A stretch of 23,778 nucleotides of DNA, taken from NCBI GenBank assembly GCA_964353405.1, contig CAYGWJ010000186.1, forward strand, positions 1-23,778, in the 5' to 3' direction. Under the pieces are notes generated by a model. It did not search any database, had not been told where the DNA came from, and saw only the letters and a list, made by a program, of their open reading frames with translations. Of the stretch, positions 5,561 to 13,439 are shown piece after piece. Each line of letters starts with the position of its first letter. Positions within the stretch are counted from its first letter, which is position 1. The stretch comes from JBGLNJ01 sp964353405. GTDB taxonomy: Bacteria; Chloroflexota; Anaerolineae; Fen-1058. The position numbers and the translations under genes are program-made.

Positions 5561-5938
5561 TCACCAATCGCCCGGCATCTGGCCGATCACCCACTCTTGC
5601 ACCGGCTGGCCTTGGAGGACATGGTCTTCAATCAGCCGAGGCACCATGTGCGGCCTGACGTTGGCGTAGGTGACGCGCGGCTCGCCGGCCAACTGAATAT
5701 CCACCAGCGGCTCTTTGACGCACATGCCAATGCAGCCGACAGTCGTGACGTATGCCTTGATCTGGCGGCGAGCCAACTCGTCCTCAATCGCTCGCAGTGT
5801 GTCGCGCGCTCCGGCGGCGATGCCACACGTCCCCGTGCCGACGATGATCGTAGTGCCGCCTTCCAGGCGCGCCTTCAAAGCCTGCTGTGCCTCTTCCCTC
5901 ACACGGGTCAGGTCTTGCACATTCTTGAGCTTGGGCAT
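5561..5938 (-). CDS. HndB-like thioredoxin-fold [2Fe-2S] protein
   Basis: A 125-residue thioredoxin-like ferredoxin of the HndB/NuoE-related group. The motif GTGTCGIAAGARDTL (Cys38) and VGCIGMCVKEPLVDI (Cys69, Cys73) are seen; only three cysteines are present, which I believe is usual for this subgroup. Such proteins pass electrons between NAD(P)H-dehydrogenase modules and hydrogenases. ATG at 5938 is preceded by GGGAGG. The partner NuoE-like gene lies immediately upstream (6015-6485), matching the hndA-hndB order of NADP-reducing hydrogenases, but no NuoF/HndC or [FeFe] hydrogenase follows. The spacer before it (5945-6012) is made of short repeats. Confidence 0.82.
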   Translation of the reverse strand: MPKLKNVQDLTRVREEAQQALKARLEGGTTIIVGTGTCGIAAGARDTLRAIEDELARRQIKAYVTTVGCIGMCVKEPLVDIQLAGEPRVTYANVRPHMVPRLIEDHVLQGQPVQEWVIGQMPGDW

Positions 5939-5944
5939 CCCAAC

Positions 5945-6012
5945 CTCCCGTGGTTGATGGACGGTGGTCCGTGGTCAGTCTCATCACTATCCACTATCCA
6001 CTCCCCACTTTC
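5945..6012. repeat. Low-complexity intergenic repeat
   Basis: The spacer contains the repeated units GTGGTTGATGGACGGTGGTC / CGTGGTCAGT and ACTATCCACTATCCACTCCC. These near-repeats look like the boilerplate intergenic repeats of this genome. No coding potential; no terminator seen. Confidence 0.5.
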
Positions 6013-6014
6013 CG

Positions 6015-6485
6015 CTAGTCCAGTTTCTCCATTTGCTGCACCAACGCATCCGGCGTCAGCGAACCGTACACCTTCTCGTCCACCACGGCTACGGGCGCCA
6101 GTCCGCACGAACCCAGGCAATAGACAATCTCAAGCGTAGCCTTGTAATCGGGCGAAGTGCCGCCCGCCTTGACGTCCAATGCTTTTTCCACCGCCTCGAC
6201 GTTCTTGGCCGCGCCCTTCACATGGCAAGCCGTGCCATCGCAGACGCGAATGATATGCCGTCCGCGCCGATGCAGGTGGAACTGGGCATAAAACGTCGCC
6301 ACGCCCATCAACTGGCTGAGCGGAATGCCGGTTCGCCTGGAAATCTCCTTCAAGATGGGCTTGGGCAAATAGCCATAAGCGTCCTGCGTGCGCTGCAAGA
6401 TGGGGATGACGGCGCCTTTTTGTGCCTTGAACTCTTCCAGTATCTGGGTCAATGGAGCAAGGTCAAAATGCTCGTCAGAAGCCAT
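6015..6485 (-). CDS. NuoE/HndA-like [2Fe-2S] subunit
   Basis: A 156-residue member of the 24-kDa NuoE/HndA/HoxE family. The N-terminal helical part (ILQRTQDAYGYLPKPIL, GIPLSQLMGVATFYAQFH) and the thioredoxin-like C-terminal domain with C-x4-C (Cys82, Cys87 in VCDGTACHVKG) and C-x3-C (Cys123, Cys127 in YCLGSCGLAP) are all present, so the [2Fe-2S] site is complete. ATG at 6485 has GGAGGTGA upstream. It follows a membrane histidine kinase gene and precedes an HndB-like gene. In known complexes this subunit docks on a NuoF-type flavoprotein, which is not encoded here; the gamma subunit of the neighbouring hydrogenase or a distant NuoF is the possible partner (inference). Confidence 0.88.
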   Translation of the reverse strand: MASDEHFDLAPLTQILEEFKAQKGAVIPILQRTQDAYGYLPKPILKEISRRTGIPLSQLMGVATFYAQFHLHRRGRHIIRVCDGTACHVKGAAKNVEAVEKALDVKAGGTSPDYKATLEIVYCLGSCGLAPVAVVDEKVYGSLTPDALVQQMEKLD

Positions 6486-6510
6486 GTGGGTTCACCTCCA
6501 ACTGTGCACA

Positions 6511-6554
6511 CCCTCTTCCCTGGAAGGGACGCCGAAGGCGGGCCGGGGATGAGG
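6511..6554. repeat. GC-rich dispersed repeat, copy 2 (partner at 5510-5553)
   Basis: It matches 5510-5553 in the same orientation with a few substitutions, and lies in the same kind of place: directly after the stop of one gene (histidine kinase) and before the ribosome binding site of the next (NuoE-like). It includes a short inverted repeat (CTTCCCTGGAAGG). Confidence 0.75.
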
Positions 6555-6555
6555 A

Positions 6556-8421
6556 TCAATCCTTCGTGGTGGGCCACGTTACACTAAACTTGGTTCCCTC
6601 ACCAACTTGGCTCTGCACCACAATCCGCCCGCCGTAGCGAGTCACCAAATCCTTGGTGATCGCCAATCCCAGGCCGGTGCCTTCCTTCTCCCGGACCTTG
6701 GCGTTGGGCGCGCGGTAAAACTCTTCAAACAGGTGCGGCAGGGACTCTTCCGGGATACCGATGCCGGTATCGCTCACCTCCAGGCAGGCCTCACCCTGCA
6801 CGCAATATAGATGCACCGACACGCGCCCGCCGGATGGGGTATATTTTACCGCATTTGACACCAAATTGTTCAATACGCGATCCACGTCTTCGTTGGTGGC
6901 CATGATCGTGATCGGCCCATCGCGGCGCTCGCACTGCCACTCGAGCTGAATTTGCTTTTCCCGGGCGGGAATCTCAAAACGCTTCACCACACGCTCGACG
7001 GCCTCGCTCAACGGGACAGGAGCGCGTTCAGCCGTCGCCGCCACCTCGACCTTGCCCGAAGCCAGGTCGAGCAGGTCATTGATGAGCGCCTGCAGGAAAT
7101 CGGCGCGGCGCAGCGCTCGCTCGACAACATCGCGCTGGGCATCCGGCATGGCTCCGACGTAACCGGCGAGCATCGTCCGCAAGAGGCTTTGCACCACACT
7201 CACCGGCGAGCGCAGCTCGTGCGTCACCATCCGCACGAACTTGCTTTTCATCTGGTCGAGCTGGCCGAGCGCCTGATAGGCAAGCGCGTTTTCGATGGCG
7301 AGGCTGCCCTGGCTGGCGATGGCCGAAAGGAAGGTCGCGTCGTCGTCGGTAAAATGATCCACCGCGTCACTGTAAGCGCGGATGAGGCCAAGCGGCCCTT
7401 CTTTGCCGGGCAAGGGCACCGTCAGCATGGAACGGATGCCCTCCGCAATCGCCTCGGCCGGGAATTGCAGGCGCGGCTCATTGTGCACGTCACCCACGAT
7501 GATGGTCTTGCCGGACAGAGCTTCGCGCGCGAGCGGGTTGCGTTCCAGCTCCAAATCGCCTTTTCTCAGATACGCCTCGCTCAAGCCATAGACCGCCACC
7601 ACTCGCAGGCGCGCGCCCGTCTCGTCGAAAAGACGGATCGAGCACGCTCGTACGCCCATCGCCTTCGCCGTATCCTGGACCAGGCGGTCGAGCACCTGTT
7701 GAAGGTCAAGCGTCGAGCTGACGGCCCGCGCGCCCTGGTACAGCGTCTGCAAACGGTCATAGGCGCTCTGCAGGCTCTGGCCCAACTCGACCACCTCGGC
7801 CTCGCGCTTGCGTAAGCGCTGGCTCGTTCCAGTCGAAAGATACGCAACCACCAGCATCGCACTGACGAAAAAGAACAACACACCGCCCACGTAGGCCGGG
7901 TTCTGGTATAGCGGCGAAACCAGGAAGCCGACCACCGGCACGTGAGACAAAATGCCAACGTATTCGGCCATCACCGTCCCGCCCACCAAAAAGGTGACGA
8001 GGACAACGTACAGGTATGTTGCGCGTGTTGAAAGCAAAATGGAGGCGAGTGCGATATGGAAGAAAAAGTAGAGGATGGCCGGGCTTTCGACGCCGCCGGA
8101 CAAGTGAATCAGCAGCGTCATGGCCACCCAGTCGGCAGCAATTTGCATGTGCGCCAGGCGATTCGCCCACACCATCGGCATGAGCGATTCGCGCCGGACG
8201 CGGGTCAAGATCCAGTAAAAGAGCGTGTTGTAAGCGAGGATGCTCGCGCCGATAGCGTACAGCGGCCCCGCCGCCAGCCGTAATCCGAACAAACGGCCGG
8301 TGGCCCACGTCGCCGTCAGGACGCCCGCGCCTGCAATCCAACGGACGGCGATCAGCCATCCCAGGCTGGCGACCAGTTCCCGTTCGACAAGTGTAAGGCC
8401 GGGCTGCGGTGATTTCCGCAC
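6556..8421 (-). CDS. Membrane sensor histidine kinase with GAF domain
   Basis: A 621-residue hybrid-free histidine kinase. About six hydrophobic segments occupy residues 20-195 (a membrane sensor region), followed by a coiled linker (200-230), a GAF domain (about 230-385), the HisKA dimerisation domain with phospho-acceptor His401 (VTHELRSPV), and a complete HATPase with N box Asn523 (NNLVSNAVKY), G1 DTGIGIP (551-557) and G2 GTGLGL (581-586). The GTG start at 8421 has GGAG about nine bases upstream. A response regulator gene lies just upstream and NuoE/HndB-like genes downstream; by position the kinase may sense redox or H2-related signals, which is inference. GAF domains bind small ligands, but the ligand cannot be read from the sequence. 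Confidence 0.93.
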   Translation of the reverse strand: MRKSPQPGLTLVERELVASLGWLIAVRWIAGAGVLTATWATGRLFGLRLAAGPLYAIGASILAYNTLFYWILTRVRRESLMPMVWANRLAHMQIAADWVAMTLLIHLSGGVESPAILYFFFHIALASILLSTRATYLYVVLVTFLVGGTVMAEYVGILSHVPVVGFLVSPLYQNPAYVGGVLFFFVSAMLVVAYLSTGTSQRLRKREAEVVELGQSLQSAYDRLQTLYQGARAVSSTLDLQQVLDRLVQDTAKAMGVRACSIRLFDETGARLRVVAVYGLSEAYLRKGDLELERNPLAREALSGKTIIVGDVHNEPRLQFPAEAIAEGIRSMLTVPLPGKEGPLGLIRAYSDAVDHFTDDDATFLSAIASQGSLAIENALAYQALGQLDQMKSKFVRMVTHELRSPVSVVQSLLRTMLAGYVGAMPDAQRDVVERALRRADFLQALINDLLDLASGKVEVAATAERAPVPLSEAVERVVKRFEIPAREKQIQLEWQCERRDGPITIMATNEDVDRVLNNLVSNAVKYTPSGGRVSVHLYCVQGEACLEVSDTGIGIPEESLPHLFEEFYRAPNAKVREKEGTGLGLAITKDLVTRYGGRIVVQSQVGEGTKFSVTWPTTKD

Positions 8422-8501
8422 CTCAGACCGCTCCTTTATCCTGACTCACGCGCCAAGGCTCGGCCATCGGCGCTGACGAATGTCCTTTGACAAACACAAA
8501 T

Positions 8502-8521
8502 GCCGGTCAGAAGCGACCGGC
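8502..8521 (-). terminator. Hairpin between response regulator and histidine kinase
   Basis: GCCGGTC and GACCGGC form a perfect 7-bp stem around a 6-base loop. On the minus strand it is followed by ATTTGTGTTTG, a weak T-rich stretch. It could be a partial terminator or attenuator that lowers kinase expression relative to the regulator. Confidence 0.5.
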
Positions 8522-8543
8522 TATTGCGATGAAGGAGACGATG

Positions 8544-8954
8544 CTAGGCAGATTTTCTGCCCACGTACTCGCGCACCTTGGCCAGCAGCACTTCTGGCTC
8601 GATGGGCTTTTCGATGAACGCATCCACCGGCAAATAGTCCGAATCCGGCGCAAAGCGCAGCGGCGTCGTCGTGTGGATGGCCGTGATCATGATGATGGGA
8701 ATCTTTTTGTAGGCTGCGTACTCGGAGGCTGGATCAGGATTGCGGAGCGTCAGGCTCATCTGAAAGCCCGCCGTCGTCGTGTCCATCATCACGTCCAGCA
8801 GAATAAGATCAGGATGGATGTTCTTGACTTGCTGCAATCCTTCCTGGCTGGAGGCCGCGCGAAAGACCATATAGCCCGCCGCTTCTAGCGGCAGGCGCAT
8901 CGAAAAGACAATGTCGTCGTCATCGTCAACGATCAGGATTTTTTCATTTGCCAT
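8544..8954 (-). CDS. Single-domain (CheY-like) response regulator
   Basis: A 136-residue receiver domain with no output domain. The acidic pair Asp10/Asp11 (IVDDDDD), phospho-acceptor Asp54 (LLDVMMDT), Thr91 (MITA) and Lys116 (IEKPIEP) are all present, so phosphotransfer chemistry should be intact. It is the likely partner of the histidine kinase encoded next. Without a DNA-binding domain it would act by protein contact, in a phosphorelay, or as a phosphate sink. AAGGAGCACAAC precedes the ATG at 8954. It follows the hydrogenase maturation protease gene by about 40 bases, so it may be co-transcribed with the hydrogenase. Confidence 0.93.
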   Translation of the reverse strand: MANEKILIVDDDDDIVFSMRLPLEAAGYMVFRAASSQEGLQQVKNIHPDLILLDVMMDTTTAGFQMSLTLRNPDPASEYAAYKKIPIIMITAIHTTTPLRFAPDSDYLPVDAFIEKPIEPEVLLAKVREYVGRKSA

Positions 8955-8996
8955 GTTGTGCTCCTTGAACCACGGTCGGCGGGTTTGAAACCTGCT

Positions 8997-9455
8997 CTAC
9001 GTAGCCTTGGCTTCATTCAAAACGGCTTCAATCACCTGAGGCACCGCCGCCTCCACCTTTGGGCTGAGGCCGTCATTCCAATCTGCGCGCTCCGTCTGAA
9101 CGCCAAACACAACGATCTCTGGGAGCGCGAGTTTGAGCTCGCTTGCCAGCGCCAGCGCATCGGCCACACCGGAACGGTGCAGCGAGAACCGCTGCCCCGA
9201 GCCGGTCAGCGTCACGTCTTCTGGCCGGAAGCGCACCACCGAGCCTGCCGCCTGGCCCATTTCAGCAGCGTCCACGATAATGACGCGCTGCCGGCCTTCG
9301 AACAAATTCAACAGGCCCACACCCGGCGTCCCGCCGTCCATCACCTCGACGTCATCTGGTAAGGTGCATCCCTCCAATTCTTGCGCAACGCGGCATCCTA
9401 CACCGTCGTCGCCTTGCAGCGGATTGCCCAGGCCCAGAATCAGAACGGGTTTCAC
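8997..9455 (-). CDS. [NiFe] hydrogenase maturation endopeptidase
   Basis: A HycI/HoxW/HyaD-type protease that removes the C-terminal tail of the large subunit after nickel insertion. Counting from the GTG at 9455, the motif ILGLGNPLQGDDGVG places Asp16, and Asp62 (IIVDAAEMG) and His93 (LHRSG) match the nickel-sensing ligands of the family. The frame is open up to 9500 through three in-frame 15-base repeats that would add an N-terminal NVSTV-type leader; family proteins begin directly at the VLILGLGN strand, so I prefer 9455. No clear Shine-Dalgarno is visible in front of any candidate start, because repeat sequence fills the gap. It lies directly behind the large-subunit gene, its substrate. 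Confidence 0.88.
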   Translation of the reverse strand: MKPVLILGLGNPLQGDDGVGCRVAQELEGCTLPDDVEVMDGGTPGVGLLNLFEGRQRVIIVDAAEMGQAAGSVVRFRPEDVTLTGSGQRFSLHRSGVADALALASELKLALPEIVVFGVQTERADWNDGLSPKVEAAVPQVIEAVLNEAKAT

Positions 9456-9514
9456 CGTAGAGACGTTCAATGTAGAGACGTTCACCGTAGAGACGTTCAA
9501 TTGAACGTCTCTAC
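9454..9514. repeat. GTAGAGACGTTC tandem repeat ending in a 28-bp perfect palindrome
   Basis: Three 15-base units of the form GTAGAGACGTTCAMY run from about 9457 to 9501 and end in a perfect palindrome at 9487-9514 (GTAGAGACGTTCAA joined to its inverse). The TAG stop of the hydrogenase large-subunit gene (9511-9513) lies inside the palindrome. GTAGAGACGTTC palindromes are a widespread intergenic element in cyanobacteria and some other phyla (from memory). Confidence 0.85.
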
Positions 9515-10800
9515 ACGAATTTCACGTTGAGGAAATGCGTCGAACACGAGATGCATGGATCGTACGCGCGCACGAGCATCTCCATCATCATTTGCACCTT
9601 TTCCTGGCCCTGGTCAAGAATCTGCGGCACGAGCGCTCGCATGTCGGCTTCGATGTTCGCCAGGTTCTGACCGGTGGGGATGATGCAGTTCGCGCCCACC
9701 ACACGCCCATCGTCGCCGATCGTATAGTTGTGGAACAGGATGCCGCGCGGCACCTCGCACGAGCCAGCGCCTTCGCCGCCCTTGCCGGCGAACTTGCACA
9801 GCGGCTCGGTCTTGATTCCGCGCGCGATCAGCTCGTCGCAGATATGGATAGCATCCTCGACGCAGTGCACGATCTCGACGACCTGCGCCGCCGTGTTCAT
9901 GTACGGATTGATGCAGATGGCCTTGAGGCCGAGTTCCTCGGCGGCCGACTGGGCGCGCGGATGGAGCTGCTTGTGATTGACGTTGAACCTCGCCAGCGCG
10001 CCGACCATGTACGACTCGCGCTTGTGCGCGCAGTGCTTGGCCGAAGAATGCTCGATCACGCGCTCGTTGGTGACCTGGCGATAATCCTTGATCGCATACG
10101 AGCCGCCGTCGGTCGTGGTGATCGTGCCGTCAATGAAGGCATACTCGTCCGGTTTGGAGAGCGCCACGTATTCCGTCTCTCGCTCGAACTTGGGCCAGGG
10201 CAGCGTCTTGAACAGCGCAACGGTATCGTCCACATCCTTGCTCGCATCCACCAGCCGGCTGCGCAGCGCCTTGATCTCATCCACGGTGGGCAGGTGCGTA
10301 AAGCCGCCGACCGTCATCGCAATCGGGTGCGTGTGGCGTCCGCCGATGGCGGCGCACAGGTCACCCGCCAGTTTCTTCATGCGCAGCGCGCGCACGACCA
10401 CCTCGGGCGCAATCGCGGCGAGCGGGATCACGCTGCCCACGGAAAAAAAGTCCGGCGCGACGAGCATGTAGGTGTGCAGCACATGGCTATCCAACTGCTC
10501 GCCATGAAAGATCAGCTTGCGCAAGAGCTGCGTCTGCTCGGAAAGCTCCACGTTCAGCGCGGCTTCCGTCGCGCGGAGCGAAGCGGTGGCGTGGCCCACG
10601 GCGCAGATGCCGCAGATGCGCGAGGTGATGTGAGACGATTCAGTGTACAGTCGCCCGCGCAGCATCGCCTCGAAAAAGCGCGGCGTCTCGACAATGTCGA
10701 GGCGGCACTCTTCGAGCACGCCATTCTTGGCGTTGACCACGATATTGCCGTGGCCTTCCACGCGGGTGACGTGATGGACTTTTATATTCACGTTAGCCAT
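9511..10800 (-). CDS. hydA: Group 3b [NiFe] hydrogenase large (alpha) subunit
   Basis: The catalytic subunit of a cytosolic, bidirectional NAD(P)-linked hydrogenase (sulfhydrogenase type). Both Ni-Fe ligand motifs are present: N-terminal SRICGICAVGH (Cys63, Cys66) and C-terminal DPCISCSTH (Cys416, Cys419, His422). After His422 a seven-residue tail, FLNVKFV, remains for removal by the maturation protease encoded next. I choose the ATG at 10800 because AGGAG lies six to seven bases before it; the ATG at 10806 overlaps that ribosome binding site. The order beta-gamma-delta-alpha upstream is the 3b signature. The stop codon sits inside an inserted palindromic repeat, so the tail end may have been altered by that insertion. 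Confidence 0.95.
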   Translation of the reverse strand: MANVNIKVHHVTRVEGHGNIVVNAKNGVLEECRLDIVETPRFFEAMLRGRLYTESSHITSRICGICAVGHATASLRATEAALNVELSEQTQLLRKLIFHGEQLDSHVLHTYMLVAPDFFSVGSVIPLAAIAPEVVVRALRMKKLAGDLCAAIGGRHTHPIAMTVGGFTHLPTVDEIKALRSRLVDASKDVDDTVALFKTLPWPKFERETEYVALSKPDEYAFIDGTITTTDGGSYAIKDYRQVTNERVIEHSSAKHCAHKRESYMVGALARFNVNHKQLHPRAQSAAEELGLKAICINPYMNTAAQVVEIVHCVEDAIHICDELIARGIKTEPLCKFAGKGGEGAGSCEVPRGILFHNYTIGDDGRVVGANCIIPTGQNLANIEADMRALVPQILDQGQEKVQMMMEMLVRAYDPCISCSTHFLNVKFV

Positions 10801-10809
10801 GGTCATCTC

Positions 10810-11562
10810 CTACTTAGCCTGCGCTTGCATCTGTTGGACCTGGTACGCATTGAACATCGTCATCCGCGCCATGATGTCATCCAGCGAGAGTCCCCGCGCG
10901 GTCATCACCGTCTGCATCGAGTCGCGGTTCGGGTTCGAGATCATGCCCCGGCAGCCTTCGCAGCTATCGCCATACGTCGGGCAAATGGCATCGCAGCCCG
11001 CGCGCGTGACCGGGCCAGCGCACACGCCACCCTTGTCGTACATGCAGACGTTTTCTTTGAGCTTGCATTCGACACACAGCGGGTAATCGGGGATGGGCGG
11101 TTTCTTGCCGAGCAAGACCGCTTTCACCACCTCGATAAACTCGTTGCGGTCAATCGGGCAGCCGGGGATAAAGGCATCTACCTTGACGACGGCGCTGATG
11201 GGCCGCGCGGCGTACGTTGCGAACCATTCGTACTTGTCGCCATAGACGTACTGGCGCACATCTTGTAGCGGCGAGAGGTTCTTGATCGCGTTGACGCCGC
11301 CCAGGTGCGCGCACGCTCCGAGCGCCACCAGCACGGCTGCTCGCTCGCGGATTTGCTTCAAGCGCGCCTCGTCCGATTCGCGCGTGATCGAGCCTTCGAT
11401 AAAGGCCACCGCGTAATCTTCACCGCGCTCGCTGATCGCCTCGCGGAACTGGACGATCTCGACGGCGTCGAGCAGGTCGAGGTGAGTCTGCAGCGAGTCC
11501 ACCACCGTCAACTGGCAGCCTTCGCAACTGGTGAAATCAAAGAAAGCAACCTTGGGTTTCAT
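10810..11562 (-). CDS. hydD: Group 3b [NiFe] hydrogenase small (delta) subunit
   Basis: The Fe-S electron-transfer subunit, 250 residues from the ATG at 11562, chosen because GGAGG lies seven bases upstream and because the protein then starts right at the family's KVAFFDFTSCEGCQLTVVD. Proximal-cluster cysteines Cys13 and Cys16 (CEGC), GACAHLGGVNAIKN and GCPID, and the later cysteines in CVECKLKENVCMY and GDSCEGC are visible. There is no twin-arginine signal, so it is cytoplasmic. Its start overlaps the end of the gamma gene by one base (TAATG), showing translational coupling. Confidence 0.94.
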   Translation of the reverse strand: MKPKVAFFDFTSCEGCQLTVVDSLQTHLDLLDAVEIVQFREAISERGEDYAVAFIEGSITRESDEARLKQIRERAAVLVALGACAHLGGVNAIKNLSPLQDVRQYVYGDKYEWFATYAARPISAVVKVDAFIPGCPIDRNEFIEVVKAVLLGKKPPIPDYPLCVECKLKENVCMYDKGGVCAGPVTRAGCDAICPTYGDSCEGCRGMISNPNRDSMQTVMTARGLSLDDIMARMTMFNAYQVQQMQAQAK

Positions 11563-12407
11563 TAGAGTGCCTCCTCCACGCCCTTGATCTGAGCGTAGCT
11601 GAAGGACGGCCCCTGCTGACAGCAATACAGCCCGTTGATCTGGCAGTGACCGCATTTGCCCACGCCGCACTTCATCCGCCGCTCGAGCGACAGCCAGATT
11701 TGACCTTCGGGGATGCCCTTGCCGAGCAGCTCCATCAGCACAAAGCGGTACATGATGGGCGGCCCTTCGGTCACGGCGACCGTGTTGCGCGGATTGACCG
11801 AAATCTTGGGGAAGAGGGTCGTGATAACGCCCACATTACGGCCAGAGGCCGTCCACTCGGCGTCGCCGCGATCCACCGTCGTGAGCAACTCGACATCGTC
11901 GCGCTTGCTCCAGGCTGCCAGCTCATCTTTGAAGAGCAAATCGTTCGGGGTCTTGGCGCCATACAGAATGATAAAGCGGCCATACGAACCCCGCTCGTCA
12001 AACACTTGGTTGATGACGCTGCGCACCGGGGCCAGGCTCAACCCGCCGGCCACAACCAGAATGTCACGGCCCTTGAACTTTTCCAGCGGAAAGCCGGTGC
12101 CGAACGGCCCCCGCACGCCAATCGTCGCGCCTTCACCCAAGTTGTGTATGGCGGCTGTCACGTCGCCGACCTTGCGGACGCACAGCTCGAACGTGCCGTT
12201 GCTGCGGCTGGGCGAAGATGAAATCGAGATGGGCGCTTCGCCGATGCCCAGCAGGCTGACTTGAACAAACTGGCCCGGCTTGTGCCCGAGCGACTGCCCA
12301 TGCGGCAACTCGACCGTATACAGCTTTTCGAGCGCCGTCATGGTCACAACCTTGACAATTTTAGCCGGGCTGGGCACATAAATGGAATCAATCGTTGGAA
12401 TTGCCAT
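11562..12407 (-). CDS. hydG: Group 3b hydrogenase gamma subunit, FAD/NAD(P)-binding reductase
   Basis: A 281-residue ferredoxin-NADP-reductase-like flavoprotein that exchanges electrons with NAD(P)H. Visible parts: the FAD-binding barrel with EAPISISSSP (about residues 58-67), the NAD(P) domain with ILVVAGGLSLAPVRSVINQV, and a C-terminal [2Fe-2S] site KCGVGKCGHCQINGLYCC, as in DHODB-type electron-transfer subunits. The ATG at 12407 lies three bases after the beta-subunit stop, whose TGA is embedded in the ribosome binding site GAGGTGA. The enzyme can also reduce polysulfide in some archaea; that activity is not predictable here. Confidence 0.94.
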   Translation of the reverse strand: MAIPTIDSIYVPSPAKIVKVVTMTALEKLYTVELPHGQSLGHKPGQFVQVSLLGIGEAPISISSSPSRSNGTFELCVRKVGDVTAAIHNLGEGATIGVRGPFGTGFPLEKFKGRDILVVAGGLSLAPVRSVINQVFDERGSYGRFIILYGAKTPNDLLFKDELAAWSKRDDVELLTTVDRGDAEWTASGRNVGVITTLFPKISVNPRNTVAVTEGPPIMYRFVLMELLGKGIPEGQIWLSLERRMKCGVGKCGHCQINGLYCCQQGPSFSYAQIKGVEEAL

Positions 12408-12410
12408 TTG

Positions 12411-13439
12411 TCACCTCGCCTTGTACAGGGCGTTGAACACGTTGACCGGGGTGATGTCCACCAGGCACGCACGAGCGCAGCGGCCGCAGCCCACACAGCC
12501 CAGTTCGCCGTGATTATCCGGAAGATATTTGCCCTTGCGGAAGAATCGGTGGCGCTGGCGCTGCGAGCGGTTCTTGCGGAAATTCTCGCCCGACCCGATG
12601 CGCGCAAACTCGTCGAGCTGGCAGCTATCCCAGATGCGCTTGCGCTCGCCACTCTTGCCATCCAGGCTTACCTCGTCCACCACGTCGAAGCAGTAGCACG
12701 TTGGGCAGACGATGGTGCATTGACCGCACGCCAGGCATTTCGCGCCCAGCTCTTCCCACAGCGGACTCTTGTAGCTCACCGCCATCAGCGAGGGCAGCTC
12801 GGTCGCGTCAAAGTCTAGCTTGTAAGGAAAGCGCGGCCATTTGTCCGAAAGCACCTTGTTCAACCGATTATTGTCATCGCGAGTCGCCTCGCGCGACCTG
12901 GCGTGCCGCGCCATCAACGCCTCACCGGTCGGCGTGTTCACCTCCACCGCGTACGCATCACCCAGGTCGGTCAAGTGAACGTCGTAGCCTTCGCTGGCGC
13001 TGAGCGTGCCCATGCTCTTGCAGAACGCGTGCTCGTCGCACGGCGTCAGACACTCGATGCCGACGATGACAGTGTTTTCGCGGCGCTTGAGGTAATGCGC
13101 ATCCTCGTAGCCTTTGGTGAACACGGCATCGAGCAGCTTCATCGCGTGAATGTCGCACGTGTGCGCGCCCAGCATCACGCGCGGGCGGATGTCAAAGACG
13201 GGTTGGGCCGTAAAGCTGCCATCGACTTTAAACTTGAACAGCGTCTCCTCTTGCGGCAGGAGTGCCTTCTTGGGCGGGAGAATCGTCGTGTTATAGTCCA
13301 GCCGCAGCTGGGCCGCGTCGGTGAGCGGGGCAAAGGCAAACTTGGTTTCCTTCGCCACCGGCCCCAGCACATCGTACTGGCTCATGACGCTGGAGACAAA
13401 TGGGGCCATGTCCTGCTTGCTGATGATCTTGAGGCTCAT
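12411..13439 (-). CDS. hydB: Group 3b hydrogenase beta subunit, 4Fe-4S protein
   Basis: A 342-residue iron-sulfur subunit that bridges the flavin subunit and the hydrogenase dimer. Two C-terminal 4Fe-4S motifs are clear: CLACGQCTIVCPTCYC and CVGCGRCARACLVDITP; further cysteines occur in HTCDIHA and ECLTPCDEHAFC. It is the first gene of the hydrogenase operon, with a strong ribosome binding site (AGGAGG, six bases before the ATG at 13439). The region upstream (13440-13732) is the probable operon promoter. Confidence 0.94.
   Translation of the reverse strand: MSLKIISKQDMAPFVSSVMSQYDVLGPVAKETKFAFAPLTDAAQLRLDYNTTILPPKKALLPQEETLFKFKVDGSFTAQPVFDIRPRVMLGAHTCDIHAMKLLDAVFTKGYEDAHYLKRRENTVIVGIECLTPCDEHAFCKSMGTLSASEGYDVHLTDLGDAYAVEVNTPTGEALMARHARSREATRDDNNRLNKVLSDKWPRFPYKLDFDATELPSLMAVSYKSPLWEELGAKCLACGQCTIVCPTCYCFDVVDEVSLDGKSGERKRIWDSCQLDEFARIGSGENFRKNRSQRQRHRFFRKGKYLPDNHGELGCVGCGRCARACLVDITPVNVFNALYKAR

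Noticed and set aside
9454..9514. CRISPR array
   Set aside because: The repeat unit is 15 bases with no spacers and ends in a perfect palindrome; no cas gene is nearby.
9535..11268. A 577-codon open frame on the plus strand opposite the hydrogenase large and small subunits
   Set aside because: It is a His/Arg/Asp-rich antisense shadow of high-GC genes; the minus-strand proteins have all family motifs.
5561..13439. An [FeFe] hydrogenase or group 3c/3d [NiFe] hydrogenase
   Set aside because: No H-cluster protein is present, and the beta-gamma-delta-alpha order with an FNR-like gamma subunit is that of group 3b, not MvhADG or HoxFUYH.
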